Of a DNA stretch of 64,000 nucleotides, positions 44,136-53,427 are shown piece after piece. A model generated the notes under the pieces. That model was not told where the DNA came from. It saw nothing but the letters and a program-made list of their open reading frames with translations, and searched no databases. The translations under genes and the position numbers were made by a program. The stretch spans positions 62,001 through 126,000 of the forward strand of contig CACYSB010000005.1 of the NCBI GenBank assembly GCA_902777005.1. Direction: 5' to 3'. Source of the DNA: an uncultured Bacteroidota bacterium (GTDB lineage: Bacteria > Bacteroidota > Bacteroidia > Bacteroidales > P3). Numbering within the stretch: the stretch's first letter is position 1; each line of letters opens with the position of its first letter.

Positions 44136-45341
44136 ATGAAACATATAATTATAAGAAACTTAGGCCCAATAGAGTCGGCGGAAGTTGAACTAAAACAATA
44201 CAATGTCATAATTGGCCCACAAAGTACAGGGAAAAGTTGTGTCCTGAAAACAGTTTGTTTTTGTAGGTGGGTCGAAAAAAGCATTTTTTTATCACAAACA
44301 TCACGTGATTTTATCTCCAATGATGCTTTCCTTACTCATCTCATTTCTTTTCATAAACTGGATGAATATATCAAAAGTGACACTTATATCGAATACGAAT
44401 CTGATTATACAAAGTTCTCTTTTGATAATTCACGCAATGAAAATAACAAGCTGTTGTTTGAATGGAAAGAGGAAAACAGATGGAATTACAAACGCCCCCA
44501 AATATCTTATATTCCTGCTGAACGTAACTTGGTGGCGGTAATTCCTAACTGGATGACTGTTAATCTACCCAAAGGTAATATTCTAAGTTTTATGTCGGAA
44601 TGGAATGAGGCCAGACATCTTGTTAAAAATTCATTGCCAATATTGGACTTGGGTGTTAGTTATAAGTATGACTCTATAAGTGATAGAGATTTGGTGATAG
44701 TAGGCGACACGAGTCCGATTAATTTTACCAATACTTCAAGTGGTTTGCACGCTTTAATACCACTTTATGTTCATATAGATTATCTTACTCGTGTAAAACC
44801 GACAGTTCCTGTGAAGGCAAGTGTTCAGGTTCAAGAAGCAGAAATAAAGCTGCAAGCAAGGATTGTACTTTATTTGATTAGGAAATATCAAATCAAACCG
44901 ATGGATATTGAGTTGTCTGATAGCAAGTTAATTGATAAGGAAATTGTTGCTAGATTTGGGATTAACAATTCTGTGTATCCGTTTTCTCAAGCAATTTATT
45001 CGGAATATTTGTCAATTTTGAACAGATTACAGAAAACACAGCATTTTGAGTTTTTTATAGAAGAGCCAGAAGAGAATCTTTTCCCAATAACGCAAACTGC
45101 ATTAATGGGTTGGCTCAAAAAAATAATTGATGGGAATAATGCCAACCTGCTTTTTATTGCGACGCATAGCCCTCATATACTTCAGTATTTTATTGAAAAT
45201 AAGGCCGAGTTGAACCTTATGCGGTTTGAAGATGCAGGTAATGGGAGAAACAAAATGGTTACATTAACGCGAGAACAAGTTGATGAATTGCGAAGAATGG
45301 GATCATATGCATATTTTATGTTGGACTGGTGTGTTGGTTGA
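44136..45341 (+). CDS. AAA (ABC-type) ATPase, copy 2
   Basis: The 401-residue paralogue of the 40176 ATPase begins IIIRNLGPIESAEVEL. It has Walker A GPQSTGKSC, the shared block NRWNYKRP then SYIPAERNLVAVIPNW, signature TSSGLHALIPLYVH, Walker B FIEEPEENLFPITQ and the His switch IATHSPHILQYF. The middle region (about 215-290) differs and is longer. Unlike copy 1 it has no Toprim-like gene after it; the C-terminus ends SYAYFMLDWCVG, where copy 1 has VDAFFNIERLG. It probably belongs to the same defence-like family and has lost or exchanged its partner. Confidence 0.82.
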   Translation: MKHIIIRNLGPIESAEVELKQYNVIIGPQSTGKSCVLKTVCFCRWVEKSIFLSQTSRDFISNDAFLTHLISFHKLDEYIKSDTYIEYESDYTKFSFDNSRNENNKLLFEWKEENRWNYKRPQISYIPAERNLVAVIPNWMTVNLPKGNILSFMSEWNEARHLVKNSLPILDLGVSYKYDSISDRDLVIVGDTSPINFTNTSSGLHALIPLYVHIDYLTRVKPTVPVKASVQVQEAEIKLQARIVLYLIRKYQIKPMDIELSDSKLIDKEIVARFGINNSVYPFSQAIYSEYLSILNRLQKTQHFEFFIEEPEENLFPITQTALMGWLKKIIDGNNANLLFIATHSPHILQYFIENKAELNLMRFEDAGNGRNKMVTLTREQVDELRRMGSYAYFMLDWCVG

Positions 45342-45477
45342 ATAAAATAGATATTTTTTATTGCAAAGGAGTTGACAGGCCTTACGCGCAACCTTCGGAT
45401 TTACGATGACGGCGATGAACGGCAATATTCTGCACAGGTGAGGTTCCGTCAGGCGGACTGCAAAAGGAGATAGAAAT

Positions 45478-45933
45478 ATGATATACGACAAGATAGATAA
45501 CATTGATACTTATCTTGGGATTTCGGAGGATATTCGGGTGGGGCTTGAGTATCTACGAGATGTGATGCCGGATATTGCAGAGGGAACATATCAGATCAAT
45601 CCGCGGGTTAAGGCCATTGTGTCGGAATACATGACAAAAGAGAGCAATGAGGATGGGTATGAGGCACATAGGGAATATATAGATATTCAGTATTTACTTG
45701 TCGGGAAAGAAAAGATTTGCTGCGTGCCATTGGAATACTTAAAAGAGATAAAACCATATAACAAAGAGAAAGATGCAGCTTTCTATGAGGCAACAAATAA
45801 TAAACCTCAGGAACTGTTACTTGGCAATGGTTATTTTGCAATCTTTTTCCCGCAGGACGGCCACATGCCTCAGTTGTGTGTTGATAAGCCGATGAAGGTA
45901 AAGAAGGTAGTTATAAAAATTGAAATAGGATAG
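45478..45933 (+). CDS. YhcH/YjgK/YiaL (DUF386) family protein
   Basis: The 151-residue cupin-like protein has the family pattern EGTYQINPRVKAIVSEYMTK, DGYEAHREYIDIQYLLVGKE, IKPYNKEKDAAFYE and GYFAIFFPQDGHMPQL with probable metal-binding His/Glu. Relatives (NanQ, EbgC) are sugar anomerases or sialic-acid-related enzymes. In this place it may act on a sugar of the polysaccharide, but the flanking genes do not prove it. Confidence 0.85.
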   Translation: MIYDKIDNIDTYLGISEDIRVGLEYLRDVMPDIAEGTYQINPRVKAIVSEYMTKESNEDGYEAHREYIDIQYLLVGKEKICCVPLEYLKEIKPYNKEKDAAFYEATNNKPQELLLGNGYFAIFFPQDGHMPQLCVDKPMKVKKVVIKIEIG

Positions 45934-46359
45934 TGGCCTCCCGGCCTTACGTGTAGCCAGTGGCTTTTAAATGCTGCAAACAATGACATTTCTTGTTTCA
46001 GGATTAACGGTTTATTGTTATGGAATACAATGGAAAGAAATATAGCAAAAAATGGTCTGGCAAAGGCAAGTCAACCGTTAACCGTGCTCCATTAACCATT
46101 AACCAAGGTTCGCCCTTAACCATGAACCGCAAGCGATGTGGCCTCGCACCTCTGATGTCCTAGGAGATCAAAACAACCGCTACGATTCTCAAGTTTTCAT
46201 ACGATTTCTTATGTCGGATTACGCGGCTGTTTCAATACCTGACCGAGGATGCTGAGTACAAAAAAGAATGTGCAATAAAAGAATCTTTATAGGAGCGGTA
46301 CGTCGTAGGTCATAACTATACTTGAGTTACATTATTTTGTAAAAATAATATTATAAGAA
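45934..46359. other. 426-bp intergenic region with repeat-like fragments
   Basis: It contains TTAACCATTAACC-type units (about 46090-46130) and a short ORF from 46020 (MEYNGKKYSKKWSGKGKS...) whose C-terminal half is repeat-encoded and is probably not real. There is no convincing promoter for wzy, though the last 40 bases are very AT-rich. Confidence 0.4.
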
Positions 46360-47511
46360 ATGACTAAGAAACAAATTAGGGGCGATATTATTATATCGTT
46401 TGCTGTAATGATACAATCTTTGCTTATTGTTTTACAAACAATAATGATAAGTTTCTTTTATATGGACTCCGAAGCAACAACTGGATATAGAGTAGTATTA
46501 ACGGCTATCCCCATGATTGCTGCTATGGTAATTACAATAAAGAGAAATTCTTTCCGTTTTTTTATTGGGATTATAATCGCCGTTACTATTCTTTTTCTTA
46601 CAATGGTCATTTTCCCCGATAATTCTCCTTATGTTATGAGTCAAGGATTTCGCTTCCTTTTACCTGTGATAGTACCCAGTTTTTTATGCTTAACTGTAGT
46701 ATATGATTATAGTATCGTAGAGAAGACTTTATATGTTATTTCTTGGTTCTCGTTCGCTCTTATATTATTATATGTATATGGATATTTTTCAGGTATTGTG
46801 TATATTAGAGGATATAATATGGCTTTTTCTTTTGCATGCGTTTTACCGTTCGTGTCGTTCTATTCTCATAGAAAAATATATGATTTTATTATTTGTGTAT
46901 TCCTTTTTATTATTGTGATTGGTATTGGTGCAAGAGGTGGAGCATTGGCCATGGCTTTTTATGTTGTCTTTGATGTTTTTCAACATAAAAGTAAATGGCG
47001 TTTTGTTATTCTTTTTTTCATAGTGTCTTTTATTGCTTTAATACCTTTTTTAGATAGTTGGTTCGATTCTATTGGTATAACATCTCGTACACTAACAAAA
47101 ATTCTTGATGAAGATATTACTTCTGACTCTGGTAGAAGTTGGATATGGAATTCTTTTTGGAATAGTTTATTAAATCATCCCTTCTTAGGTATAGGTCTTT
47201 ATGGAGATAGAGGAATATATGCTTCAGTGCCTTATTGTCACAACTTGTTCTTGGAGATATTAATTGACTTTGGGTTTATTATAGGAGGGGGGGGAATCTT
47301 AATTGGTTTGCTTAAACTTATAACACTGTATATTCATTCAAGTGAAATTAATAAAAACAATATCATAAAATATATAAGTGCTTTGATTGTACCTTTCTTA
47401 ACTTCGGGATCTTATTTAGTAAGCAGCAATTTCGCAATATTTATCGGTTTATGTTTTTTGATAAACAGAGATAATAAAATAGGCAATAGTATGATAAAGA
47501 CAACAATGTGA
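46360..47511 (+). CDS. O-antigen/capsule polymerase (Wzy-like)
   Basis: The 383-residue protein is almost entirely hydrophobic with about 10-11 transmembrane helices. A large loop near residues 230-300 contains DSGRSWIWNSFWNSLLNHPFLGIG, the 'RxxxW..........P..G.G' signature of the O-antigen ligase/polymerase (Wzy_C) family. It would join repeat units in the periplasm. Codon and base use are strongly AT-biased, as usual for wzy. A run of eight G (47287-47294) within IIGGGGILIG could slip and switch the gene off. Confidence 0.75.
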   Translation: MTKKQIRGDIIISFAVMIQSLLIVLQTIMISFFYMDSEATTGYRVVLTAIPMIAAMVITIKRNSFRFFIGIIIAVTILFLTMVIFPDNSPYVMSQGFRFLLPVIVPSFLCLTVVYDYSIVEKTLYVISWFSFALILLYVYGYFSGIVYIRGYNMAFSFACVLPFVSFYSHRKIYDFIICVFLFIIVIGIGARGGALAMAFYVVFDVFQHKSKWRFVILFFIVSFIALIPFLDSWFDSIGITSRTLTKILDEDITSDSGRSWIWNSFWNSLLNHPFLGIGLYGDRGIYASVPYCHNLFLEILIDFGFIIGGGGILIGLLKLITLYIHSSEINKNNIIKYISALIVPFLTSGSYLVSSNFAIFIGLCFLINRDNKIGNSMIKTTM

Positions 47512-47548
47512 TTGTTGTCTCAAATAACAACCCCCAAAAGATATTTAG

Positions 47549-49000
47549 ATGTCAGAATCGCTTAAAGAAAAAGCAATTAACTCAATGATTTGGGTCACCA
47601 TAGATAAATTTGGTGGATATTTTTTACTTTTTATTTCAAACCTTATTCTTGCAAGGCTCTTGATGCCCGAAGATTTCGGATGCATTGCCATGTTGCATGT
47701 TTTTTTGGCTATTGCGGATATTATTATGCACGGTGGATTTGGAGCCGCATTGATTCAAAAGAAAAATCCGACCCACATTGATTATACTTCAGTCTTTTAT
47801 GTAAATTTGGTTGTTTCCATAGGACTTTATTTGACATTGTTTTTCACTGCACCAGCTATTGCACAATTTTATTCAATGCCATTATTGAGTAAGATTTTAA
47901 GGGTTCAGGCAGTGGTTTTGATAATAAGTTCATTTTCTGTAGTCCAGCTAAGTATATTGAGAAAAAACTTAAAATTTAGAGCAATAGCTATCCGAAATGT
48001 TTTATCGAGTTTTTTGGGATTGTTAGTGTGTATTCCTTGTGCAATTTGGGGGTTTGGAGTGTGGAGTCTCGTTATTAATATAATAGTTGCTCGAGTAAGT
48101 GGTATTGTTTTATTATGGAAGGCGTCGGATTGGAGACCAACGTGGGAATTTAGTTTTGCATCTGTTAAAGAACTGTTTGGTTTTGGCGGTTTTATGTTGC
48201 TTTCCTCAATAATAAGTACAATATACAATGAATTGCAGAGTTTGCTTGTTGGGAAATTATATTCTGCAACAGATTTAGGTTATGTAAATCAAGCCAAGAA
48301 GTTAGAAGGGATCCCTTCCGGGGCTTTGTCGAGTGTGGTAACTCAGGTTTCTTTTCCTGTTTTTTCCAAACTACAAGATAATATAATGGCCATGAAGAAT
48401 GGGATGAAGAAAAATATCAAGTCGATACAATATATTAATATGCCCATGATGTTTCTTTTAATGGTAATTGCAGAACCTTTGATTTTATTGCTTTATGGTG
48501 AACGCTGGGCACAAAGTATTCCCTATTTCCAGATATTGTGTATGTCACGATTGTTCGGTGTAGTAGTACCATTGAACATGAGTGTAATTGGAGCAAAAGG
48601 GAATGGTGGTCTATACCTAATCACACAACTCATAAAATGTGCATTTTCTATTGCAATAATTGTTTTAAGCATACATCATGGTATTTATGCATTAATGTTT
48701 GCTTTGGCTATAATTCCTTTGTTTGATTTCATTATATGTTCAATTGTTAATCGTAGACTAATTAATTATGGTTTATTTGAGCAATTGGGGGATATTATTC
48801 CTGTGTTAATGATAGCTTTGATAATAGCTGGTTTGACATATTTTATTAAGTATGTTTTCCCATGGAATCAGTATGTTATTATGGTAATACAAACCATTCT
48901 ATATGTGTTGTTATATGTCGGTGTGACAAAGCTATTAAAGTTTGAAGCTTTTGGAGTATATTATGATGTTTTAATGAAGAACATGAGAATAAAAAAATAA
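47549..49000 (+). CDS. polysaccharide flippase (Wzx/WzxC-like, MOP family)
   Basis: The 483-residue protein has 12-14 predicted transmembrane helices and the MOP/PST pattern: SMIWVTIDKFGGYFLLFISNLILARLLMPEDFG at the start, FGAALIQKKNPTHIDYTSVFYVN and LVGKLYSATDLGYVNQAKKLEGIPSGALSSVVTQVSFPVFSKLQ. It would translocate undecaprenyl-linked repeat units to the periplasmic face. It follows wzy by 37 bases. Confidence 0.9.
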   Translation: MSESLKEKAINSMIWVTIDKFGGYFLLFISNLILARLLMPEDFGCIAMLHVFLAIADIIMHGGFGAALIQKKNPTHIDYTSVFYVNLVVSIGLYLTLFFTAPAIAQFYSMPLLSKILRVQAVVLIISSFSVVQLSILRKNLKFRAIAIRNVLSSFLGLLVCIPCAIWGFGVWSLVINIIVARVSGIVLLWKASDWRPTWEFSFASVKELFGFGGFMLLSSIISTIYNELQSLLVGKLYSATDLGYVNQAKKLEGIPSGALSSVVTQVSFPVFSKLQDNIMAMKNGMKKNIKSIQYINMPMMFLLMVIAEPLILLLYGERWAQSIPYFQILCMSRLFGVVVPLNMSVIGAKGNGGLYLITQLIKCAFSIAIIVLSIHHGIYALMFALAIIPLFDFIICSIVNRRLINYGLFEQLGDIIPVLMIALIIAGLTYFIKYVFPWNQYVIMVIQTILYVLLYVGVTKLLKFEAFGVYYDVLMKNMRIKK

Positions 49001-49018
49001 AAGGCGTACAATATTAAT

Positions 49019-50119
49019 ATGAAAAAGATAGTATTTATTCTCAATTCTATTCAGCAACAACGTTGCTTAAAACGTATTGAGGAGTTTGTTAGGAATGGAT
49101 ATGATGTTGATGCTTACGGCTTCAACCGTTCTGATACTGTGCCGACTAAACCGGAAGGGTTTGATATAGAAGTAATAGGCAATATCCCACAAGAAATGAC
49201 AACCTTTAAGCGCGCCAGGTTGATGCATAAAGCCATTAAAGGTGTACGAAAAAAATACAAAGGTCAGCCAGTCATTTATTATTACTTTTTACTTGATGTG
49301 GCTCTTACGTCAGGGATGATTAAGCGAAATAGTTTTTGTTATGAAAATTCCGACTTGATGTATGGCTACTTCTCCAACAGGTTGCAACATGTTTTTAAAT
49401 ATATTGATAAGTTTGTTGTCAAGCAATCCTTGGTTTCTGTGTTCACTTCGGCTGGATTTGTTGAATACCTTTTTGGAGACAAAAGTCCCGCAAATGTTGT
49501 TGTGATTCCCAATAGGCTTAACAAAAGGATTTTAGATTTGCCATATATTCAAAAAAAACCAGATATTAATCATCTGACGTTTACTTTTGTAGGTGCTTTG
49601 CGGCAACCGGCCACGAGAGTGTTTGTTGCGACACTTCTGAAGTATTTCCCACAACATGAATTTCATTTTCATGGAATGATTCATCAAATACACAGAGGTT
49701 ATTATGAAAAACTAGCCCAACAGTATCCGCAATTCCATCTGGGAGGTACTTTTTCAAACCCCAAAGATTTGCCCGCAATATATGAAAAGTGCGATATTTT
49801 AGTATCTGCAATGGGGCTGAAGAGTTCACCCAACATAGAATATGCTGAGCCAAATAAGTTTTATGAGGCCATCTACTTCCGCAAACCCATAGTAGTTTCT
49901 GCAAATAGTTATGTTGGCCGAAAGGTTAAGGCTTTGGGCATTGGATATTGTCTTTCTGATTTTACGGAGGATGGTATCAAAGATTTTATTGGTTCGATAA
50001 CCGAAGCGTCGCTTGAGAAGATACACAACAACCTGGAACGGATACCAAAAGAGGCGGCTGTGGATGATAATCCTCAGTTGTATAAACTATTGCAGAACAG
50101 ATTATCTAAATTGAAATAA
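49019..50119 (+). CDS. glycosyltransferase (GT-B type)
   Basis: The 366-residue protein has a first Rossmann half (KIVFILNSIQQQRCLKRIEEF) and a C-terminal half with FTFVGALRQPATRVFVATLLKYFP, YEKCDILVSAMGLKSSPNIEYAEPNKFYEAIYFRKPIVVS and a final GYCLSDFTEDGI. The E-P-N-KFYE stretch corresponds to the nucleotide-sugar-binding E...E region of GT4-like enzymes. Donor and acceptor cannot be told. Confidence 0.78.
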   Translation: MKKIVFILNSIQQQRCLKRIEEFVRNGYDVDAYGFNRSDTVPTKPEGFDIEVIGNIPQEMTTFKRARLMHKAIKGVRKKYKGQPVIYYYFLLDVALTSGMIKRNSFCYENSDLMYGYFSNRLQHVFKYIDKFVVKQSLVSVFTSAGFVEYLFGDKSPANVVVIPNRLNKRILDLPYIQKKPDINHLTFTFVGALRQPATRVFVATLLKYFPQHEFHFHGMIHQIHRGYYEKLAQQYPQFHLGGTFSNPKDLPAIYEKCDILVSAMGLKSSPNIEYAEPNKFYEAIYFRKPIVVSANSYVGRKVKALGIGYCLSDFTEDGIKDFIGSITEASLEKIHNNLERIPKEAAVDDNPQLYKLLQNRLSKLK

Positions 50120-50124
50120 TTGTC

Positions 50125-51480
50125 ATGGGAACAAAAATAGGAACAGTCGTCATTACATACGGCACCTACGATCTTCTTCATCAAGGCCATATCAATCTTT
50201 TGCGTCGAGCGAAGGAGTTGGGCGATTACTTGATCGTTGGCGTTACCAGCGACAGTTTTGACCGTGGCCGAGGCAAGCTTAATGTCCGCAACAACGTACT
50301 TGAACGGGTTGAAGCGGTAAAAGCCACAGGTTATGCTGACGAAGTAATTATTGAAGATTATCTTGGCCAAAAAATTGACGACATACAAAAGTATGATGTT
50401 GATATTTTTGCTATCGGTAGTGATTGGGTAGGTAAGTTTGATTACTTAAACGAGTATTGCAAGGTTGTTTATTTGCCTCGTACAGAAGGAATAAGTAGTA
50501 CCATGCTCCGTGAGAAAAACCAAGAGAGTTATCGTATAGGTATCATTGGCAGTGGTCGTATTGCTCATCGTTTTGTGCCTGAAACCAAGGTTGTGAACGG
50601 AGCTGAGGTTGTTGCGGTGTTGAATCCAGAAAGAGAAGAAGCTGAATCATTTGCAAAAAAATATGGCATAGAACCCTGTACCGATTTTGATGCTTTCATT
50701 AGGCAAGTCGATGTGGTGTATGTGGCCTCGCCGCATCTGACACATTACGAGTATGTGAAGTGGTGCTTGCTGGCCGATAAGCATGTGCTTTGTGAGATTC
50801 CTTTCATGTTGTCAAAGGCCGAAGCATTGGAACTGTATCGCTTGGCTGAGGAACACAACTTGGTGCTGATGGAGGCAAGTAAAACGGCCTACTGTCCTGC
50901 GTTTGGTCATATCGTAACGTTGATTAAGAGTGGTATTATTGGCAATGTGGTGGATGTAAAGGCTTCATTGAGCAAGATGGTGGCACCGCCCTCTCGCGAG
51001 TTGGATGCTGAACAGGCTGGTGGTGCCATGACAGAACATGCCCCTTTGACCTTGATGGCAATCATTAAGCTTTTGGGTATTGATTGGTGCGATGTTGATT
51101 TTCACACAAAGCGTGAGAATGGTGTGGATATTTACACCAAAGGTGTTATCAACTATCCACACGCCACTTCGTCATTTACTTTGGGCATAGGGGTGAAAAC
51201 CGAAGGCAATCTGGTGGTTTCGGGAACAAAGGGTTATGTATATGTACCTGCCCCATGGTGGCTTACCGATTACTTTGAGGTGCGCTACGAAGACCAGACA
51301 AAAAACAAGAAATACTTCTATAGCTATGATGGAGAAGGTCTTCGCTATGAGATACAAGAATTTCTCTCAATGATTGTGAATGACCGTCGTAGCTGTTATA
51401 AACTGCGCCGTCACGAAAGCGTGTCCATAGCCGAGATTATTGAGAAATATCGAAACAGAGAAAATGTAACAGAGATATGA
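50125..51480 (+). CDS. fusion: CTP:polyol-phosphate cytidylyltransferase + Gfo/Idh/MocA oxidoreductase
   Basis: The 451-residue two-domain protein has residues 1-135 as a GCT/TagD-type nucleotidyltransferase: YGTYDLLHQGHINLL (HxGH), IIEDYLGQKI and RTEGISSTML (the RTxGISTT motif). Residues 138-451 are a Gfo/Idh/MocA dehydrogenase with IGIIGSGRIAHRFV, YVASPHLTHYEYV, KHVLCEIPF and GGAMTEHAPL. One domain would reduce a keto or aldose substrate to a polyol phosphate (or oxidise it) and the other activate it as a CDP derivative, echoing the TarI/TarJ and Bcs1 logic but with unrelated domains. The TagF-like gene at 52213 would use the product. Confidence 0.85.
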   Translation: MGTKIGTVVITYGTYDLLHQGHINLLRRAKELGDYLIVGVTSDSFDRGRGKLNVRNNVLERVEAVKATGYADEVIIEDYLGQKIDDIQKYDVDIFAIGSDWVGKFDYLNEYCKVVYLPRTEGISSTMLREKNQESYRIGIIGSGRIAHRFVPETKVVNGAEVVAVLNPEREEAESFAKKYGIEPCTDFDAFIRQVDVVYVASPHLTHYEYVKWCLLADKHVLCEIPFMLSKAEALELYRLAEEHNLVLMEASKTAYCPAFGHIVTLIKSGIIGNVVDVKASLSKMVAPPSRELDAEQAGGAMTEHAPLTLMAIIKLLGIDWCDVDFHTKRENGVDIYTKGVINYPHATSSFTLGIGVKTEGNLVVSGTKGYVYVPAPWWLTDYFEVRYEDQTKNKKYFYSYDGEGLRYEIQEFLSMIVNDRRSCYKLRRHESVSIAEIIEKYRNRENVTEI

Positions 51481-52208
51481 TAAAAAGGATTCTTGTCGTA
51501 GGTGGAGCTAATGGGGTAGGATTGTCTATTGCACACGAGCTGGCTAATAGAGAAGAAACGGAGTGCGTCTATATTGTAGATAAGGCTCCTTTACAAGAAA
51601 AGTATGCTCATTCAAAAATAGAGGCCTTACAGTTTGACCTCACGAGTGAAGACTATTCTTTCTTTGACCGCTTCAAAGATATAAATGCTTTGATGATTAC
51701 TGCGGGTTTTGGCCATTTGGCTTTGTTTAAGGATATTCCCGAACATCATATCATTGATTCATTTAATGTGAACACAATACCTGTTTTACGACTGATAAAG
51801 CGATTCTACTCCAAACTGGAAGCAGTGGATGATTTCTATTGTGGTGTGATGGACAGCATATCTGGTTGGATGTCTTCGCCTTTCTTTGCAGTGTATGGTG
51901 CGACTAAAGCAGCTCTGAAAATATTCATTGAAAGTGTGAATGTGGAGTTACTAAAAGGTGGATCGTCAAATGTGATACTTAATGTTTCACCAGGCACCAT
52001 TAAAGGAACAAATTTCTATGCCGGTCAAAACGATTTGTCAGCTTTGCATGAATTGACCTGTGAAATAATTCAACATCTTGAAAACAAGGACGATATTTTT
52101 ATACCTAACTATGAAGAAGTTTTTAAGGAGGTGTTATCTCGTTATCATGCTGATTTTCGTAAAGAAGGGAAGCATAGTTATGATTATAAAATGAATAGTA
52201 AAAGGTAA
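51477..52208 (+). CDS. short-chain dehydrogenase/reductase
   Basis: The 243-residue SDR has GGANGVGLSIAHEL (dinucleotide site, residues 8-21), the active-site Ser region MDSISGWMSSP, YGATKAALKIF (YxxxK catalytic pair) and NVSPGTIKGT. It overlaps the fusion gene by four bases (ATGA). It is likely another step of the polyol or sugar precursor route. Confidence 0.85.
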   Translation: MIKRILVVGGANGVGLSIAHELANREETECVYIVDKAPLQEKYAHSKIEALQFDLTSEDYSFFDRFKDINALMITAGFGHLALFKDIPEHHIIDSFNVNTIPVLRLIKRFYSKLEAVDDFYCGVMDSISGWMSSPFFAVYGATKAALKIFIESVNVELLKGGSSNVILNVSPGTIKGTNFYAGQNDLSALHELTCEIIQHLENKDDIFIPNYEEVFKEVLSRYHADFRKEGKHSYDYKMNSKR

Positions 52209-52212
52209 TAAA

Positions 52213-53415
52213 ATGAACAGCATTTCCATTATCAATAAGGTTAAATACAGCAGACACCTCTTCAAACTCTATAGAAAATATGGCGGGTTTGCCTTGAAGC
52301 AATTGAAAAAAGTGGTGAGACCCGATGATAAGCTAATCCTATTTGTTAGTTTTGGCGGGAGAAAGTATGATGACAGCCCTCGCTGTATATATGAAGCAAT
52401 GATAGAAGACCATCGATTCGATGGGTTTCAACTCGTTTGGGCGTTTATTAATCCCGAACGGCATAAACTAAAAGGTCGTGGTGAGAAGGTTAAGATTGAC
52501 ACTTTGGCCTTTTTCAAAACGGCGTTGAAAGCTAGGGTTTGGGTTAATAACAGTAATGTAAGCAGGGGCCTACCTTTCAAAGGAAAGCATACTTTTGATT
52601 TTGACACATGGCATGGCTCGGCTATCAAAAAGATTGGTTTCGACATAGAGACTCAAACTTTTGGGAATTCAACGAAAACCAAACCTTCAAAAAAATTATC
52701 AAGCCACGATGTGTTTTGTGCTCAGTCACCATTTGATGTAGAGGTGTTTTCACAAGCCCTAAACATTCCCGAGGACATTATAAAAGTTATAGGTCTTCCA
52801 CGGAACGATGAACTGGTTTCGAGAAATAATGAAGAGACAATTATAGCCGTTAAGCAGAAACTGAATATTCCACATGACAAAACGATTATTTTGTATGCTC
52901 CTACGTTTAGAGAATTTGACCGAGATGAAGGAAACAACTGTGTACTTACACCGCCCATGAATCTTGAAAAATGGAATAAGGAATTGGGCGATAAGTACGT
53001 TCTTTTGTTCAGGGCACATTATGAGGTTGTTAAGTGTATGGATGTGATAGAAGACTCATTTGTAAAGAATATGTCGAATTATCCTAATCTAAACGAATTG
53101 ATGCTGATATCCGATATTTGTTTGTCAGACTATTCCAGTATTTTCTTTGACTATTCAATACTAGGTCGACCTATGCTTTGCTGGGCATACGATTTTGAGG
53201 AATATAGTGCAAAACGTGGTTTATATTTCGACATCAGGCAAGCACTTCAATGTGAAGAAATGATGACGGAAGACGATGTAATCAGTTGTATAAAAAATCT
53301 TAATGTAGAAGAAAGGGAATCTATTACTGATGCATTCCAGAAAAAGTATGTAACAGAGTATGGTAATGCGACAATGAAGTCATTGGATATTATTGCAAAT
53401 AATTTAGGAATTTAA
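52213..53415 (+). CDS. CDP-glycerol/ribitol phosphotransferase-like (TagF family)
   Basis: The 400-residue protein has family marks: FVSFGGRKYDDSPRCIYEAM, then FQLVWAFINPE, VWVNNSNVSRGLPFKGKHTFDFDTWHGSAIKKIG (the N-terminal His motif), GLPRNDEL, ILYAPTFREF, LFRAHYEV and DICLSDYSSIFFDYSILGRPML. TagF/TarL enzymes transfer polyol phosphate from CDP-glycerol or CDP-ribitol onto a glycan. In Gram-negative loci they add or polymerise phosphopolyol. Placed right after the CDP-polyol synthesis genes. Confidence 0.88.
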   Translation: MNSISIINKVKYSRHLFKLYRKYGGFALKQLKKVVRPDDKLILFVSFGGRKYDDSPRCIYEAMIEDHRFDGFQLVWAFINPERHKLKGRGEKVKIDTLAFFKTALKARVWVNNSNVSRGLPFKGKHTFDFDTWHGSAIKKIGFDIETQTFGNSTKTKPSKKLSSHDVFCAQSPFDVEVFSQALNIPEDIIKVIGLPRNDELVSRNNEETIIAVKQKLNIPHDKTIILYAPTFREFDRDEGNNCVLTPPMNLEKWNKELGDKYVLLFRAHYEVVKCMDVIEDSFVKNMSNYPNLNELMLISDICLSDYSSIFFDYSILGRPMLCWAYDFEEYSAKRGLYFDIRQALQCEEMMTEDDVISCIKNLNVEERESITDAFQKKYVTEYGNATMKSLDIIANNLGI

Positions 53416-53427
53416 ATTTGTAATACA

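Noticed and set aside
46020..46163. Short ORF (MEYNGKKYSKKWSG...) before wzy
   Set aside because: Half of it is TTAACC-type repeat DNA and no family is recognised; reported only as part of the intergenic region.
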